This document shows, piece after piece, positions 27,715 through 36,148 of a DNA stretch of 64,000 bases. Under the pieces are notes generated by a model. That model ran no database searches. It was not told the DNA's origin and worked only from the letters and a program-made list of their open reading frames with translations. The DNA is from Anammoximicrobium sp964645045. Lineage in GTDB: Bacteria; Planctomycetota; Planctomycetia; Pirellulales; Pirellulaceae. Every line of letters starts with the position of its first letter. The stretch's first letter is position 1. Where the stretch lies: positions 1 through 64,000 of the forward strand of contig CAZXYZ010000016.1 in assembly GCA_964645045.1 (NCBI GenBank), in the 5' to 3' direction. A program made the translations under genes and the position numbers.

Positions 27715-29648
27715 AACAGGAGTTTTCACAAGAAGAACTGCTCGCCCACTACTCAGCCGGCCGCTTACGGTTCGCCGCGGACGACACGGCCCCCACGAAA
27801 ACGAAACCGCCCACCGTCAAGCCGGCTCCTATCCAAGACCTCACATCTCACGAAAAGCGGAGCCTGCAACGACGCTGGTCGGCTCTGGAGCCACTCACAC
27901 TGTTGGGCCGCGCACCCCAGGAGATCGATTACACGAACCGTGTTGCCGAACTCCAGGGCGAGGGCCAAGCCTTCTCGGCACGGACGCTGCGACGCTACTA
28001 CCAGGCTTGGTTGCTGGCTGGCAAGGATCGGATGGCCCTCGCGCCACGCGTCGCGAGGGCGGGTCAATCGCGAGGCGCCCGCAAGTCCAGCCTCCTGGAG
28101 AAGCACCCGCAGATTCGGAAGCTGGTCGATGAAGCGATCCAAGCCGTCTACCTGACGAAAGCCCGCCGGCCCATCTCGGCCGTGACGCGTCGCGTGCTGG
28201 AAGACCTCCAGCGGCTCAACTCGCGTCTCACGGCCGCCCAAGCCATCCCCGTTCCCCGCCAATCGGCCCTTGATCGCGCCATCGGACGACGGATTTCCCG
28301 GCTTGATCCCTGGGAGGTCGATACGCAGCGTTGGGGTCGGAAGATTGCCGACCGTCGCCATGCCCCGACTTCACCGCAGCAACTGGCCACCCGCGTTCTG
28401 CAACGGGTCGAAATCGATCACAGCCCGTTGAAGGTCGTCATCGGCACGGAGGCCGGTCCCATCGGCCAGCCTTGGCTCTCTCTGCTCATCGACTACTACA
28501 GCCGCATGGTCGTGGGCTTCTGTTTGGGCTTCGAGCCGCCTTCGTATGCCGTGCTCATGGAAGCTTTGCGGCACGCCATTCTGCCCAAGTCTTATCTCAA
28601 GGAACGCTACCCGCGCGTCCAAGGCACGTGGCCCTGCTTCGGCTTGCCCGAAAAACTCGTTTGTGACCGTGGGTCTGATCTAACCAGCAAGGACCTCGAA
28701 GACGCTGCCTTTCAACTGGGCATCGAACTGGACTTCAACCCGCCGCGCACGCCGCATTTCAAGGGTACCGTGGAATCGTTTTTCGATGGGCTGAACGATC
28801 TGTTAGGGTCTTCCTTGCCCGGCAGGACCTTCCGCAGTTGGGTCGAGCGGGCCGACTACAGACCCGACGACGGCCCGCTGATCACGTACGAGGCCCTGCT
28901 GGAGATCATCCACATCCATCTGGTCGACGTGTACGCGGCCAGCAAACACCCCACGGCTTCGGGAACTCGTCTGGAGATGTGGCAAGACAGCGCGGCGGTG
29001 TTTCCGCCGTGCATCCCGGCCACACCCGACGAGTTGCTGGTGCTCTTGTCCAAGCGGGCCGACCGGACGCTGTCGCCCCGCGGGATCGAATTGGGCGGCA
29101 TGTTCTACACCAGCGACGATCTGATGGCGCTACGATCCGAACTGGCCAGTCACAACTTGGACGCCGACCGCGTCGTCGTGCGTTACAACCCGTGGGACTT
29201 GGGCGAGGTGTGGGTACTGAACCCCGTGGACAGTACCTACCTCAAAGCGTCGGCCGTCGACTCAGCAATGAAAGGCATGACCGAGTATCAGTGGCGGGTC
29301 TTGAAGCGGGCCGTGCGGGACCGATTCGATCAGCCCGATCATCTGCTCGGCCTGGCCGCCGGTCGGAACGCGATCCGTGACGTGGTCGAGGCGGCCATGC
29401 AGAAACCCTCGCGTCAACGCCGTGTGCGGGCAGCTCGGTTCCTTCAGCCGCCGCCTTCCCTCACGGGTGAGGCGGATGAATCCGACGCCGACAACGCCGA
29501 AGCCACTTCTCCCGCGGCATCGGCGGCGCAGGACGCGCAACCAGCGGTTCCCACTGCTCCCGGTTCCGCCGAGGACTCCGAAGCCCACCACAGCGACCCG
29601 TCCGAAGTCAACGTGGATGACTGGGAAGTGGCCAGTCCCGATCTGTAA
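27597..29648 (+). CDS. tnsB: TnsB-like DDE transposase (Mu/Tn7 family)
   Basis: The 683-residue protein is the strand-transfer transposase. The start follows GGAGGTG with 8-nt spacing. An N-terminal DNA-binding part covers about residues 1-260, including a helix-turn-helix stretch near 75-200. The RNase H-like catalytic core has D274 (EIDHSPL), D357 (VCDRGSDL) and E393 (GTVESFF), the expected D-D-35-E spacing. A Mu-transposase C-terminal beta-barrel follows (SPRGIELGGMFYTS, VVVRYNPWDLGEVWV). The final 80 acidic residues probably contact TnsC. A strong hairpin follows before tnsC. Confidence 0.93.
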   Translation: MGPVRLGVGTEWLLDGRAWRVVRQLAPDRFVAQDTKFLVEQEFSQEELLAHYSAGRLRFAADDTAPTKTKPPTVKPAPIQDLTSHEKRSLQRRWSALEPLTLLGRAPQEIDYTNRVAELQGEGQAFSARTLRRYYQAWLLAGKDRMALAPRVARAGQSRGARKSSLLEKHPQIRKLVDEAIQAVYLTKARRPISAVTRRVLEDLQRLNSRLTAAQAIPVPRQSALDRAIGRRISRLDPWEVDTQRWGRKIADRRHAPTSPQQLATRVLQRVEIDHSPLKVVIGTEAGPIGQPWLSLLIDYYSRMVVGFCLGFEPPSYAVLMEALRHAILPKSYLKERYPRVQGTWPCFGLPEKLVCDRGSDLTSKDLEDAAFQLGIELDFNPPRTPHFKGTVESFFDGLNDLLGSSLPGRTFRSWVERADYRPDDGPLITYEALLEIIHIHLVDVYAASKHPTASGTRLEMWQDSAAVFPPCIPATPDELLVLLSKRADRTLSPRGIELGGMFYTSDDLMALRSELASHNLDADRVVVRYNPWDLGEVWVLNPVDSTYLKASAVDSAMKGMTEYQWRVLKRAVRDRFDQPDHLLGLAAGRNAIRDVVEAAMQKPSRQRRVRAARFLQPPPSLTGEADESDADNAEATSPAASAAQDAQPAVPTAPGSAEDSEAHHSDPSEVNVDDWEVASPDL

Positions 29649-29654
29649 GTCGTC

Positions 29655-29690
29655 GCCTGGGCAGGGCGCCTTCGGGAGCCCTGCCCAGGC
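29655..29690 (+). terminator. Strong hairpin between tnsB and tnsC
   Basis: A perfect 13-bp stem, GCCTGGGCAGGGC with GCCCTGCCCAGGC, encloses a 10-nt loop and is followed by a T-rich run (TTTCTTCC). It looks like an intrinsic terminator or attenuator placed inside the operon. It would lower tnsC-tniQ expression relative to tnsB. Confidence 0.6.
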
Positions 29691-29725
29691 TTTCTTCCGT
29701 CTTCCCCTACCCCTGAGGCATCGCC

Positions 29726-30787
29726 ATGTCCGGAGCTACCAGCTCGAAGTCTCCCACAGACCGTCGCGAATGGCGGCAACGGCCCATGGCCGAACGCATC
29801 GCCTACGCCAACAAGCTGCTCGTTCTGCATCCGCGATTCCGCGAAGCCGTGGCGTTGCTGGAACGCTGTCATCAGTCCAGCAAACAAGCCGGAGAACCGA
29901 TCTGCGGCGCCATCCTCGGCTCCTCGGGTGTCGGCAAGACGAGCGTCGTCGACCATTATCGTCGTCTGCATCCGCCGCGCGAGATCGACACGGCCAACTG
30001 TCAACTGGTTCTCAAGGTCACCCTGCAGCCCGATGCCCGGCCCAAGGGCATTGCCGCCGCTCTGCTCCTGGCTCTCGGAGATCCCGCCTGGAGCAGCGGC
30101 ACGGTGGAGAGTCTGACCAACCGCGCGGCCCGGTTGCTCAAGCACTGTGGAGTCGAGCTGATCGTGCTCGACGAGTTCCACCATCTGTTCGATGTGGACC
30201 GGGCCAAGGTGATGACCAAGGCATCCCAGTGGCTCAAAGTGTTGATCGTCAACACGGGTCTGCCAGTGGTCGTCTGCGGCATGCCCGAAGCCGAGTACGT
30301 ACTGAGCGCCGAACACACCGAACGCCGCTTCAAACAACGACTCACCCTCCGCTGCTTCACCTGGCGCACGCCGCAAGGTCAGCGCGAGTTCTGCGGCATG
30401 CTCAAGAAGCTGGATGAGAGCTTACCGCTGGCGGAGACATCCGGTCTGGCAAACGCCGACTTGGCCGGCCGGTTCTATCTGGCCTGCCGCGGCGTGCCGG
30501 ACTACTTGATGACGCTCGTTCGCGGTGCGGCGGCCGAGGCGGTCCAGCGCGGCAACGAACAGATCGAAATGGAAGACTTGGCGCGAATCTTCGAGCGTTG
30601 TCTCGCGCAACAGCGCGTGTTGGCCGAGCAATCGAACCCGTTCATCGGCGACCTGGACAAAGGGGCGTTGGACCGCGTGCAAGCCGCCGACCAAACCCGA
30701 ACGGCCGGTGTCGGCCTTTCGCCTCGCGCCAGCGGGGCTAAACGCCGGCCGGCCAAGGCGACAGACTACCTTGGAGGCCGCCCATGA
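29726..30787 (+). CDS. tnsC: TnsC/TniB-like AAA+ ATPase
   Basis: The 353-residue protein is the AAA+ regulator that links target selection to TnsA/TnsB. Walker A is GSSGVGKTS at residues 65-73 (K71) and Walker B is LIVLDEFHHLF with D149/E150. The N-terminal RERIxY-like segment (MAERIAYANKLLVLHPRF) is typical of TniB. The C-terminal 50 residues are polar and basic. Its TGA overlaps the ATG of tniQ by 4 bp, suggesting coupled translation. Confidence 0.93.
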   Translation: MSGATSSKSPTDRREWRQRPMAERIAYANKLLVLHPRFREAVALLERCHQSSKQAGEPICGAILGSSGVGKTSVVDHYRRLHPPREIDTANCQLVLKVTLQPDARPKGIAAALLLALGDPAWSSGTVESLTNRAARLLKHCGVELIVLDEFHHLFDVDRAKVMTKASQWLKVLIVNTGLPVVVCGMPEAEYVLSAEHTERRFKQRLTLRCFTWRTPQGQREFCGMLKKLDESLPLAETSGLANADLAGRFYLACRGVPDYLMTLVRGAAAEAVQRGNEQIEMEDLARIFERCLAQQRVLAEQSNPFIGDLDKGALDRVQAADQTRTAGVGLSPRASGAKRRPAKATDYLGGRP

Positions 30788-32733
30788 ACGTCACTGCATC
30801 CGTTGCGGCCCTGCCCGCGCGCGTCGTGCCGCTGCCGGGTGAGTCGCTGGTGAGTCTGGTACGTCGCACCGCGGCGGCCATGGGATACGCAGGGCCGCAC
30901 CGGCTGCGTCCTCTGCTGGCCGACGCCGGCAAGCTGCCAGCCAATGTCAATCCCCTCGGCCCCGGCCCACTCCTGGACCTCTTGGCCGTACTCCTGCGGC
31001 AGCCCTCGGAGAAATTGCTCAGCATGAGCATCCACCGCTTCGCGCCCACCTTAATGCTCACGGGGCAGGAACTGCCGCCCGCCTCCGTCTGCGATTTGAA
31101 GACGACCTGGAAATATTTTACAGCAGAAGTGTTTCCGGTCTGCCCGACATGCTTGAAGCAGGACCCGACTCCGTACGAGCGGCTGGCTTGGTCTCTGCGC
31201 GCACTGCCCGTTTGCCGTGAACATCGATGTTGGCTGGTCGCCCGTTGTCCGGCGTGCCGACGGCCGCTACGTTCGGAACGACCGGCCGTATCCATCTGCC
31301 GCTGCGGAAAAACGCTGGGCGATGCGGAGCCTGTCTTGCTGAAGGCCGCGGCGATCATGCTGTCGGAGACACTGGAAGCCCTGTTCGTGCAAGGCGTAAG
31401 TTGCCTGCCGGAAATGTCCGCGGCGGCCCTGTGTTGGTGGACCGAGCGGTTGGCGATAGCGGCCGGGAAAACGCCGGCCTGGATGCAACGCACCCGCGAG
31501 AGATTGGGGCTGAATGCGGAGGCACGCGACGACTCCATCACCTGGCTGGCCGCCGCCGAGATGATCGCCCATTGGCCCGATCGTCTCTACGAGTTCCTCG
31601 ACGCGTTCCAACAGGTTCCCAAACATCGCAACTCGTCTACCGGCATGGCCTTACGATTCGGCCTGTTGCTACGGGAAGCGGCCCGACTGGAGAATCTTGG
31701 CTTTCCCACTCCGGCCCAGGCGCTAAGACAGTATTTATTAGGGCGCTACGCCGGCGGTCATCTCAGCCGCAAAGTCAGCCTATTCCAACGCCCCGAAGAT
31801 CGCCAACTGCTCCGCGACCGGACCTGGATCACCCAGACCGAAGCGGCGACCATATTGAAGGTGCGAAATGGGGCCATCTTTCAGCTGATCCAGCAAGGCG
31901 TTCTCACCGGCCACGTTCAGCCCGCAGGCAACCGTGGACGATCGGTGGGAGTAGTCCTGCGCGAGTCGGTCGAGAGCCTACGGCGCGACTTGCAGAGTGC
32001 CGTGGGTGTTGCCACAGCAGCCAATCGCTTGGGAATCGGCAGGGCAGCTGTACGGAATCTGATCCACGACGGCATGCTGCTTCGAGTCGTACGGACCCAC
32101 AACGGATGGCGGATTCCCGTGAGTTCCCTGTCCGCGTTGGAAGCACTCCTCCAGGGAACGCCACCCGGCCAAGCTCCTGGTCCTCCGTGGATCTCGCTTC
32201 GGGAAGCCACTCGGATCTTCGGCCCAACGGGTCTTACCCTCTGCCGGCTGCTGTCTCTGGTCCAAGCCGGTAAAGTTGCCGTGCGTCTGGTGAATCCTGA
32301 ACAGGGCCTCCACGGCTTGGCCGTTGCCCAGCACGACGTGGAGACCGTGTTGCCGGATGTGCGGCTACGCCAGGATGAGCTTCATGGATGTCCGGTCCAT
32401 CGACTGGGCAAGACCCTCTTCCCGGGACGCCCCGTGAAAGTCGACGTGCTCAAGAAATGGATTGAGGCCGGACTGCTCCAAACACGGCAGGTCGGCCGGG
32501 CACGGATGGTCGCGCCGGCCGAGATTGGCCGGTTCCGCGAGACCTATTGCTTACGCGCGGAAGCCCTGCGCATCCTGGGCATCGCCGGCACGACCCTCAG
32601 GTCCTGGCAGGACGCCGGACGGATTCTCCCCGTCTACCCCAAGCGCGTCACCCGGTATGCCGGCCTCTATTTGTATCGGCGCGCAGACGTCGACCTTCTC
32701 CGCTCCGCACCACGCCGGCGGGCTGCGGCCTGA
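30784..32733 (+). CDS. tniQ: TniQ/TnsD-like target selector with tandem helix-turn-helix tail
   Basis: The 649-residue protein begins with a TniQ domain: LPARVVPLPGESLVSLVRRTA, then a zinc-binding cluster C120-x2-C123, C144-x2-H147, C155-x2-C158 and C173-x-C175. After about residue 340 it carries a series of short helix-turn-helix units (TQTEAATILKVRNGAIFQLI; VATAANRLGIGRAAVRNLI; SLREATRIFGPTGLTLCRLL; RAEALRILGIAGTTLRSWQ). This is long for simple TniQ (300-400 residues) and similar to TnsD, which reads a chromosomal attachment site. The insertion behind gyrB fits a TnsD-type role (inference). Confidence 0.9.
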   Translation: MNVTASVAALPARVVPLPGESLVSLVRRTAAAMGYAGPHRLRPLLADAGKLPANVNPLGPGPLLDLLAVLLRQPSEKLLSMSIHRFAPTLMLTGQELPPASVCDLKTTWKYFTAEVFPVCPTCLKQDPTPYERLAWSLRALPVCREHRCWLVARCPACRRPLRSERPAVSICRCGKTLGDAEPVLLKAAAIMLSETLEALFVQGVSCLPEMSAAALCWWTERLAIAAGKTPAWMQRTRERLGLNAEARDDSITWLAAAEMIAHWPDRLYEFLDAFQQVPKHRNSSTGMALRFGLLLREAARLENLGFPTPAQALRQYLLGRYAGGHLSRKVSLFQRPEDRQLLRDRTWITQTEAATILKVRNGAIFQLIQQGVLTGHVQPAGNRGRSVGVVLRESVESLRRDLQSAVGVATAANRLGIGRAAVRNLIHDGMLLRVVRTHNGWRIPVSSLSALEALLQGTPPGQAPGPPWISLREATRIFGPTGLTLCRLLSLVQAGKVAVRLVNPEQGLHGLAVAQHDVETVLPDVRLRQDELHGCPVHRLGKTLFPGRPVKVDVLKKWIEAGLLQTRQVGRARMVAPAEIGRFRETYCLRAEALRILGIAGTTLRSWQDAGRILPVYPKRVTRYAGLYLYRRADVDLLRSAPRRRAAA

Positions 32734-32920
32734 CCTCGGGCCTGTTGCCCAAGAACCGGCGCTGTGGTCGGTCTCTGACCGACCCACCGGACCGACCGAA
32801 GGTCTCCGGGATCACGGGAGACCGGCGGGGTCGGAGACCCGCGCCGAGCGCGCAATTCGGCGTCGCTCCCGTCAAATCCACGTGTCCCGACAGTCCCCTC
32901 CTCACCATTGGAGTTGCCGC

Positions 32921-33064
32921 ATGACTATTCCCGTGTTGTTGGCCAGTTCGACCCTGGCCGTCGTTCTCGTCCTGGTCTTGGTCCGTGAGGTCCGACTCCG
33001 TCGCGCCTTGCAGGGCCTGCTCCGTCGACTTCTCGATAAATGGAGACCCCCGCACCATGAATAG
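32921..33064 (+). CDS. Small single-pass membrane protein (47 aa)
   Basis: The frame starts at the ATG at 32921 after GGAGTTGCC and encodes MTIPVLLASS followed by a long Val/Leu transmembrane segment (residues 4-21) and a very basic cytoplasmic tail (VREVRLRRALQGLLRRLLDKW). It overlaps the next gene by 8 bp. No family is recognised. It is cargo of the Tn7-like element, and pairing with the lipoprotein suggests a joint envelope function. The 187-bp gap before it contains two short hairpins around 32768-32825. Confidence 0.6.
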   Translation: MTIPVLLASSTLAVVLVLVLVREVRLRRALQGLLRRLLDKWRPPHHE

Positions 33065-33629
33065 ACTCCCGCTCGTGATTCTGGCCAGTCTGTTGTTGGC
33101 CGCACTCTGCGGTTGCGAGGAAGATGAGCTGGCCAAAACCGCTCGCGAGGCGGCCAAACAGTCGGCCGAGCAGCAGCGCCAGCTGGCCCAGATGCAGGCC
33201 GACGTGGCGCGCGGCGCCAGCCAGTTGGTCGAATCCGATTCCAAAGCGCGCACTGAGCTGGCCGCTCTGCAGCGTGACCTGCAGAAGGACCAAGCCGAAA
33301 TCGGTCGGCAACGCGACCAACTGGAAGCGGATCGACGCCAGATCGCCGAACAGCGCCACCGCGATCCGCTGATCGCCGCGGCCATCACAAGCATCGGACT
33401 GGTCCTGGCTTGCTTGTTACCCCTGTTGTTGTGCTGGGCCCTGTTGCGCCGTCCGCCTCTCGATGGTGAAGCCGAGGCGGCCCTGGCGGAGTTCCTGGTG
33501 CAGGATCTGATCAGCGATCACCCGGTACTACTGCCTGCCCATTCACCACACCCGCTGCTGGAGCAGCCGCCCCGCGACGCCGATGGCCCCCAGGGCAGTT
33601 CTGAGGAGCAGCAGCCGGATTCCGATTAG
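33057..33629 (+). CDS. Lipoprotein with coiled coil and second membrane anchor
   Basis: The 190-residue protein has a lipobox (ASLLLAALCGC, lipidated Cys near residue 19). An Ala/Gln/Glu-rich coiled coil covers about residues 22-100 (heptads with AEQQRQLAQMQADVA, LQRDLQKDQAEIGRQRDQL). A transmembrane helix at about 108-130 follows (AAITSIGLVLACLLPLLLCWALL) and then a 60-residue acidic/Pro-rich tail. A lipid anchor at one end and a TM helix after a coiled coil recalls unimolecular spanins, but here a large tail follows the TM segment. Function is unknown. Confidence 0.7.
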   Translation: MNRLPLVILASLLLAALCGCEEDELAKTAREAAKQSAEQQRQLAQMQADVARGASQLVESDSKARTELAALQRDLQKDQAEIGRQRDQLEADRRQIAEQRHRDPLIAAAITSIGLVLACLLPLLLCWALLRRPPLDGEAEAALAEFLVQDLISDHPVLLPAHSPHPLLEQPPRDADGPQGSSEEQQPDSD

Positions 33630-33762
33630 CCGGCTTCGACTAATCTCACCCACCATCGGCCACTGCCAAGGTCACGGTATCCGACGCCCTCGGCCTGCCG
33701 TGCCGATGCGACCTCTCTTACTCCTGTCTCGCAAACGCGGGACGGTTTCGTGTTTGCCAACA

Positions 33763-33782
33763 AGGCCGCCCCGCGGGGCGGC
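33763..33782. repeat. 20-bp perfect GC palindrome
   Basis: GGCCGCCCCG is followed directly by its reverse complement. It sits about 25 bp upstream of the sigma-like gene start, within the 178-bp gap after the lipoprotein gene. It may be an operator or a weak transcription stop. Confidence 0.5.
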
Positions 33783-33807
33783 CTCAACTCTGAGGAGATA
33801 GCCCACC

Positions 33808-34425
33808 ATGATCGCCAACGCCAAGACAATGCGACAGGCCGCTGTGTGTGCCTGCTCGGCGAAGTTCCTGTCCCTGTTGCCACAGATTCAGGAACAAGCG
33901 AGCTTCGCGTTCCGTCACGAAGGCGGGGAACAGCGTGAGGAACTGATCGCCGAGGTCGTCGCCAACTGCTGGGCCGCATTCGTCCGACTCGTGGACCGTG
34001 GCCTGATGGAGGTGGCCCAGGCAACACCGCTGACACAGTTCGCCATCAAGCAGGTCCGCGATGGTCGCCGCGTCGGTGCCAAGCTCAACGTGCATGACGT
34101 GTCATCCGGCTACGCCCAGCGGACGAAGCATTTCAAGGTCGAAAGGCTGGACCATTTCGATGAACAAGGGGGCACCTGGCGTGAAGTGCTCATCGAAGAC
34201 CGCCACGCCGGCCCGTCCGAAACGGCCGCAGCCCGCATCGACATCACGGACTGGTTCGACTCGCTCCCCAACTACAAACGCCGTGTGGCGGAGACGCTCG
34301 CCAAGAGCGAGACGACGAAGACCGCTGCGCGGAAATTCGGCGTCAGCCCGGGTCGAATCTCGCAGACCCGACGCGAACTGGAAACGTCGTGGCGAGAGTT
34401 CCAAGGGGACTCGTCGCGCGCCTGA
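33808..34425 (+). CDS. Sigma-70-like regulatory protein
   Basis: The 205-residue protein has an N-terminal helical region (LIAEVVANCWAAFVRLV, resembling the sigma region 2 helix) and a C-terminal helix-turn-helix (TTKTAARKFGVSPGRISQTRRELETSWREF at about 165-195) like sigma region 4. The start follows GAGGAGAT. Such sigma-like proteins are frequent in planctomycete mobile elements next to DUF1257 genes (recollection). It may drive the cargo genes downstream. A classical region 2.4 is not obvious, so it could be a DNA-binding regulator only. Confidence 0.7.
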   Translation: MIANAKTMRQAAVCACSAKFLSLLPQIQEQASFAFRHEGGEQREELIAEVVANCWAAFVRLVDRGLMEVAQATPLTQFAIKQVRDGRRVGAKLNVHDVSSGYAQRTKHFKVERLDHFDEQGGTWREVLIEDRHAGPSETAAARIDITDWFDSLPNYKRRVAETLAKSETTKTAARKFGVSPGRISQTRRELETSWREFQGDSSRA

Positions 34426-34664
34426 CTGCTCGTCACCCCTCTCCGGAGCGAACCTTCATACGAGACGCGAACCGCGGCTTATTAGGACTCGTGGCAGCAA
34501 TTGTCGGTTCGGCCTTCTACGTCGCCGTCGTGACCGACAGCTTCTTATCGTGCTCATGGGCATCGGTGCCGGACTGTGGGCCATGCAGGCCGCGACGACG
34601 AGGTCCTGAACTGTTTTGCCCGATCACCGCCTTCGTCACCCTTGCCATCAAGAGGAGACCTGAC
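34426..34664. other. Gap with no clear gene
   Basis: This 239-bp stretch lies between the sigma-like gene and the DUF1257 gene. Open frames cross it, but none shows a start site or conserved sequence. An AGAGGAGA ribosome site at its end serves the TTG start of the DUF1257 gene. A promoter recognised by the sigma-like protein might be here (inference). Confidence 0.4.
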
Positions 34665-35036
34665 TTGAGCCACATTGTGACCGTGAAAACGCAGATCCGC
34701 GATCCCGCGGCGATCCAAGCGGCGTGCCAACGCCTGCGACTTCCCCAGCCCGTGCCGGGCACGCACCGACTGTTCACCCACTCCGCCACGGGACTGGCCG
34801 TCCAGCTGCCCAAGTGGCGCTATCCCCTCGTCTGCGAGGTCGGCACCGGGCAACTGCACTACGACAACTTCAAAGGGCATTGGGGCGAGCAGAAACACCT
34901 CGATGCATTCATGCAAAGCTACGCCGTCGAGAAGGCGAAGATCGAAGCCCGCAGCAAGAGCCATGTCGTGACGGAACAAGCCCTGGCCGATGGCAGCATC
35001 AAGTTGACCGTCCAGGTCGCGGGAGGTGCCGCATGA
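34665..35036 (+). CDS. DUF1257 (Ycf35-like) protein
   Basis: The 123-residue protein starts at a TTG at 34665 (LSHIVTVKTQIRDPAAI) with AGAGGAGA seven bases upstream; the upstream frame extension is not conserved. The body matches DUF1257/Ycf35: GLAVQLPKWRYPLVCEVGTG, HYDNFKGHWGEQKHLDAF, AVEKAKIEARSKSH, ADGSIKLTVQV. The family is found in plastids, cyanobacteria and planctomycetes, and its biochemical role is unknown. Stop and start overlap with the DUF2997 gene (ATGA). Confidence 0.85.
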   Translation: MSHIVTVKTQIRDPAAIQAACQRLRLPQPVPGTHRLFTHSATGLAVQLPKWRYPLVCEVGTGQLHYDNFKGHWGEQKHLDAFMQSYAVEKAKIEARSKSHVVTEQALADGSIKLTVQVAGGAA

Positions 35037-36042
35037 AGGTGATCGAGATCATCATCAGCCCGCAGGGCGAGGCCCGTGTCCAAACCAAAGGGTTTGCTGG
35101 TGCCGCTTGCCAGAAAGCCAGCCGCTTCCTGGAGCAGGCGCTCGGCCAGCGGACCAAGGAACAACTCACCGCCGAATTCCACCAAGCGGCCACCACCGTT
35201 CAGCAACAACAGCACGCCGGGTAGCGGCCAGCCTAGGCGGACTGGCGTCGCTCAAGGCCTTCTGCAAACGGTCGCTGCTTCAACCGGGGCGCAGCAACCC
35301 GCTCAAGCGGCCGCGCGGCGTGCTGCTACTCGGCGTGCCGGGAACCGGCAAGAGCGCCTTCGCCAAGTCGCTCGGCCGCGAGACCAGCCGGCCGACGCTC
35401 GTCCTCGACATCGGCTCGCTCATGGGTTCGTTGGTGGGCTCCACCGAGGCCAATATCCGGCAGGCATTGCGGATCGCCGACGCCATGTCGCCCTGCATTT
35501 TGTTCTGTGACGAAGTCGAAAAGGCGTTGAGCGGCGTGGCCAATTCCGGGCAGACCGATTCCGGTGTCTCCGCGCGGCTGTTCGGCTCCCTGCTCACGTG
35601 GATGAACGACCACACGTCGGACGTGTACTTGGTCGCCACATGCAACGACATCAGCAAGTTGCCGCCGGAGTTCAGTCGCGCGGAGAGGTTCGACGGCGTG
35701 TTCTTCCTCAACCTGCCGGATGCGGAGCAGCGCCGCGCGATCTGGAACCTCTATCTGGGACAGTTCGAGTTGGACCCGGAGCAGAAGCTGCCCAACGACG
35801 AACAGTGGACGGGGGCCGAGATTCGCGCCTGCTGCCGTTTGTCGGCCCTGCTGGACGTGCCCTTGGCGCAGGCCGCGCAGAACGTGGTGCCGGTGGCGAT
35901 CACGGCCGCCGAGTCGGTCGATCGGCTGCGTACCTGGGCCAGCGGCCGGTGCCTGAGCGCCGATCAGCCGGGCATCTACACCCGCGAGGGAACCCAGCCC
36001 AGTTCCCGCCGCAAGGTGGCTCGCAGTCCGCTCAGCAACTGA
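35026..36042 (+). CDS. Ycf46-like AAA+ ATPase, N-terminally truncated
   Basis: Recognisable sequence starts near 35221 (VAASLGGLASLKAFC) and contains Walker A GVPGTGKSAF, Walker B CILFCDEVEKAL, sensor ATCNDISKLPPEFSRAERFDG and the C-terminal helical lid. In full-length relatives an additional region of 150-250 residues comes before this point (recollection). Here the only in-frame start is the GTG at 35026 inside the DUF1257 end; the first 65 codons are a shifted reading of the DUF2997 gene. The gene has therefore probably lost its 5' part by deletion, or it starts at a non-standard codon. The ATPase core itself is intact. Confidence 0.75.
   Translation: MPHEGDRDHHQPAGRGPCPNQRVCWCRLPESQPLPGAGARPADQGTTHRRIPPSGHHRSATTARRVAASLGGLASLKAFCKRSLLQPGRSNPLKRPRGVLLLGVPGTGKSAFAKSLGRETSRPTLVLDIGSLMGSLVGSTEANIRQALRIADAMSPCILFCDEVEKALSGVANSGQTDSGVSARLFGSLLTWMNDHTSDVYLVATCNDISKLPPEFSRAERFDGVFFLNLPDAEQRRAIWNLYLGQFELDPEQKLPNDEQWTGAEIRACCRLSALLDVPLAQAAQNVVPVAITAAESVDRLRTWASGRCLSADQPGIYTREGTQPSSRRKVARSPLSN
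35033..35224 (+). CDS. DUF2997 protein
   Basis: The 63-residue protein (KVIEIIISPQGEARVQTKGF, ASRFLEQALGQRTKEQL) matches DUF2997, which usually sits between a DUF1257 gene and a Ycf46-type AAA+ gene. The ATG overlaps the DUF1257 stop by 4 bp. Function is unknown. The order here is the normal one, but the AAA+ gene that follows appears to lack its beginning. Confidence 0.8.
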   Translation: MKVIEIIISPQGEARVQTKGFAGAACQKASRFLEQALGQRTKEQLTAEFHQAATTVQQQQHAG

Positions 36043-36148
36043 CGCATCCCCTCCCGCCGCGTCGCCGGGCTGGAGCGTCACCATGTCGCTCCTGCCCGTG
36101 CGGCGCCGCGCGTGTTGATTCTGAAGCGCCTACGAAGGGAACCCCGCC

